This document shows, piece after piece, positions 12,471 through 13,258 of a stretch of DNA of 13,258 nt; the stretch's first letter is position 1; the number at the start of each line of letters is the position of its first letter. The stretch is taken from contig CAJKEB010000049.1 of assembly GCA_905198865.1 (NCBI GenBank), forward strand, positions 1 to 13,258, given 5' to 3'. Origin of the DNA: an uncultured Eubacteriales bacterium. GTDB taxonomy: Bacteria; Bacillota; Clostridia; Monoglobales; Monoglobaceae. The translations under genes and the position numbers were made by a program. The notes under the pieces were generated by a model. It did not search any database and was not told the origin of the DNA. It saw only the letters and a list, made by a program, of their open reading frames with translations.

Positions 12471-13055
12471 TCATTTTAATCCTGCGCCGCGCCGCACGCT
12501 GTCAACCCATGAGTTTGGCTGCGACGTCTGTGTTTTAGGGGTTCTGCCCCTCAGCTTTTTATCTATGCCGTCCTGAATAGCCTTGTTATACACATTCTTG
12601 AAAGCTTCAATGTTTGCTTTTGTTGTCTCTGCATCTGTTCCGGTAAGCATTTCTGCCATTTCGACCGGCAGGTTTTCGTTTGCAAGCTGTTTTGTACACT
12701 CAAAAGTAAGGCGTTCGGCGTTGTGCTTTGCCTCCCTGTCCTCAAACTCTTTTACGCGTTTGTCAAACTCAGCTTTTGCTCTGTCTTCAGCAGACATCTT
12801 AGCGAGTCTCGCCGCCTCGTTTATCTCGTCAGCAAGCTTTGCCTCATAATCCTTTTGCCACTTGGCTTCCGCGGTAGCAAGCGCCTGCTGTACTCTCTTG
12901 TCCGTTTCGGACTGCAGAGCTTTTTCATACTCTTCCTGTGTATATGTTTTCGTTGTTTCTTTCTGTCCCGCCCGGTTGTCCTGCGCCGTTCCCATCTGCA
13001 TATCATCGGTTCCGTTCGTCTGACCCCCAGCCGTTACATTTGTTTCTTCTGCCAT
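12471..13055 (-). CDS. Capsid scaffold protein, DUF4355-like (194 aa)
   Basis: It is a low-complexity N-terminus (T/N/G/Q rich), a long charged helix from about residue 35 to 130 (repeats of EEYEKALQ, KWQKDYEAKLADE, AEDRAKAEFDKRVKEFEDREAK) and a short basic C-terminus that ends SVRRGAGLK. This is the usual plan of phage scaffolds, with the basic end binding the capsid protein. The gene is just before the capsid gene (about 21 nt). The ATG has AGGAGG seven bases upstream. The protein acts in prohead assembly and is lost from mature particles. No protease gene is seen in the window, so removal may be by exit rather than cleavage. Confidence 0.82.
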   Translation of the reverse strand: MAEETNVTAGGQTNGTDDMQMGTAQDNRAGQKETTKTYTQEEYEKALQSETDKRVQQALATAEAKWQKDYEAKLADEINEAARLAKMSAEDRAKAEFDKRVKEFEDREAKHNAERLTFECTKQLANENLPVEMAEMLTGTDAETTKANIEAFKNVYNKAIQDGIDKKLRGRTPKTQTSQPNSWVDSVRRGAGLK

Positions 13056-13081
13056 TTTCTTTCCTCCTGGTTTTAAGTATT

Positions 13082-13107
13082 AAAAAAAGGCGCACAAGTC
13101 GCCCTTT
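13082..13107 (-). terminator. Terminator-like hairpin before the scaffold gene
   Basis: Minus-strand AAAGGGCG (13107-13100) pairs with CGCCUUUU (13092-13085) around a 7-nt loop, and the U-run continues to 13082. One pair (13104/13088) is G:U on the minus strand and a mismatch on the plus strand. It ends 26 nt before the scaffold ATG, so it must be read through, or an unseen start must lie after it. Confidence 0.6.
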
Positions 13108-13119
13108 ATAAACATTAAA

Positions 13120-13185
13120 TTATATCTGCTTGTTTTTGGCTCTGTGTTTTTCGTTTATTGACCTCAAGAGGTACGCCCTAAGCAT
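13120..13185 (-). CDS. Very short basic ORF in the scaffold leader (21 aa), doubtful
   Basis: ATG 13185 opens a frame reading MLRAYLLRSINEKHRAKNKQI. It is basic and Lys/Arg rich, but the ATG has no good ribosome site at proper distance. The same bases may instead form RNA structure. It is listed because the segment between 13258 and 13055 has no other gene. Confidence 0.2.
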   Translation of the reverse strand: MLRAYLLRSINEKHRAKNKQI

Positions 13186-13222
13186 ATAACAAGCATAAAC
13201 CGGGCGGTTCTCTCACCCTCAT
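13178..13222 (-). CDS. Possible 14-residue leader peptide
   Basis: ATG 13222 follows GAGGTG with a 5-nt gap and overlaps the TGA of an upstream frame as ATGA, the pattern of coupled translation. It encodes MRVREPPGLCLLYA and then stops at TAG. It could be a leader peptide that senses or controls the structured segment downstream. It may also be chance, since the size is minimal. Confidence 0.3.
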   Translation of the reverse strand: MRVREPPGLCLLYA

Positions 13223-13258
13223 ATTATCACCTCGATTTTTTGCATAATAAAAGCACTC
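13219..13258 (-). CDS. Possible C-terminal end of an upstream gene (partial)
   Basis: The minus-strand frame that ends at TGA 13221-13219 is open to the window edge and would finish with MQKIEVII. It is the best guess for the upstream gene, usually a portal, minor head or small head gene in this position. The choice rests on the ATGA overlap with the next short ORF. Only 12 codons are visible, so no identity can be given. Confidence 0.3.
   Translation of the reverse strand, partial: SAFIMQKIEVII

Noticed and set aside
12563..13076. Open frames on both strands over the scaffold gene
   Set aside because: Their compositions follow from the Lys/Glu-rich scaffold codons read in other frames, and the scaffold has the proper ribosome site and position.
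13117..13122. TATAAT on the minus strand in the scaffold leader as a promoter
   Set aside because: No -35-like hexamer lies at 15-19 nt, and its transcript would run straight into the terminator-like hairpin.
13120..13222. Amber (TAG) recoding: the 14-residue ORF stops at TAG and stays open for 20 more codons, and no phage structural gene here ends in TAG
   Set aside because: With about a dozen genes the absence of TAG stops can be chance. No gene contains an internal TAG, and the readthrough segment shows no clear protein family.
1..13258. tRNA genes, CRISPR arrays, IS elements or att sites
   Set aside because: No clover-leaf pattern, no regularly spaced repeats, no transposase or integrase and no duplicated attachment core were seen.

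Overview
The window is the virion-assembly (late structural) block of a tailed phage or prophage. It is encoded almost entirely on the minus strand, so it reads from high to low coordinates. Strong GGAGG-type ribosome binding sites, moderate to low GC and the protein families point to a Bacillota (Firmicutes) host, probably a Clostridia gut anaerobe; the species cannot be told from this sequence. A Dit protein, a Tal protein, a very long tape measure and a G/GT frameshifted chaperone, with no sheath or baseplate wedge genes, indicate a siphovirus with a long non-contractile tail.

In transcription order the layout is as follows. (1) 13258-13056: the tail end of an upstream gene, two very short ORFs in a potentially structured leader, and a terminator-like hairpin. 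(2) Head genes: scaffold (13055-12471) and major capsid protein (12449-11577). (3) Neck genes: a 46-residue ORF (11562-11422), a gp6/gp15-like connector, a head-closure candidate, a tail-terminator-like protein and an HK97 gp10-like protein. These are packed with overlaps or 1-10 nt gaps, and two probably use GTG or TTG starts. (4) Tail genes: major tail protein, tail assembly chaperone G with its -1 frameshift product GT, a double hairpin, the 1859-residue tape measure, Dit and Tal. Dit and Tal overlap by ATGA. Lysis genes are not in the window.

The last 368 bases (1-368) carry no phage structural gene. They have the architecture of a type I toxin-antitoxin locus: a 23-residue hydrophobic peptide ORF on the plus strand faces a consensus sigma-70/sigma-A promoter on the minus strand. 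That promoter would make an RNA of about 90 nt that ends in a G:U-compensated terminator overlapping the 3' end of the toxin ORF. Sense and antisense units share the same leader sequence blocks in inverted orientation. This is the most interesting part of the window and would normally be missed because the ORF is too short for annotation.

The structural genes work together as one assembly line. Scaffold and capsid protein build the prohead, the neck proteins close the portal and join head to tail, and G/GT loads the tape measure. The major tail protein polymerises around the tape measure, and Dit/Tal form the tip that contacts the host. Hairpins placed just before the scaffold and the tape measure genes could tune how much of each is made.
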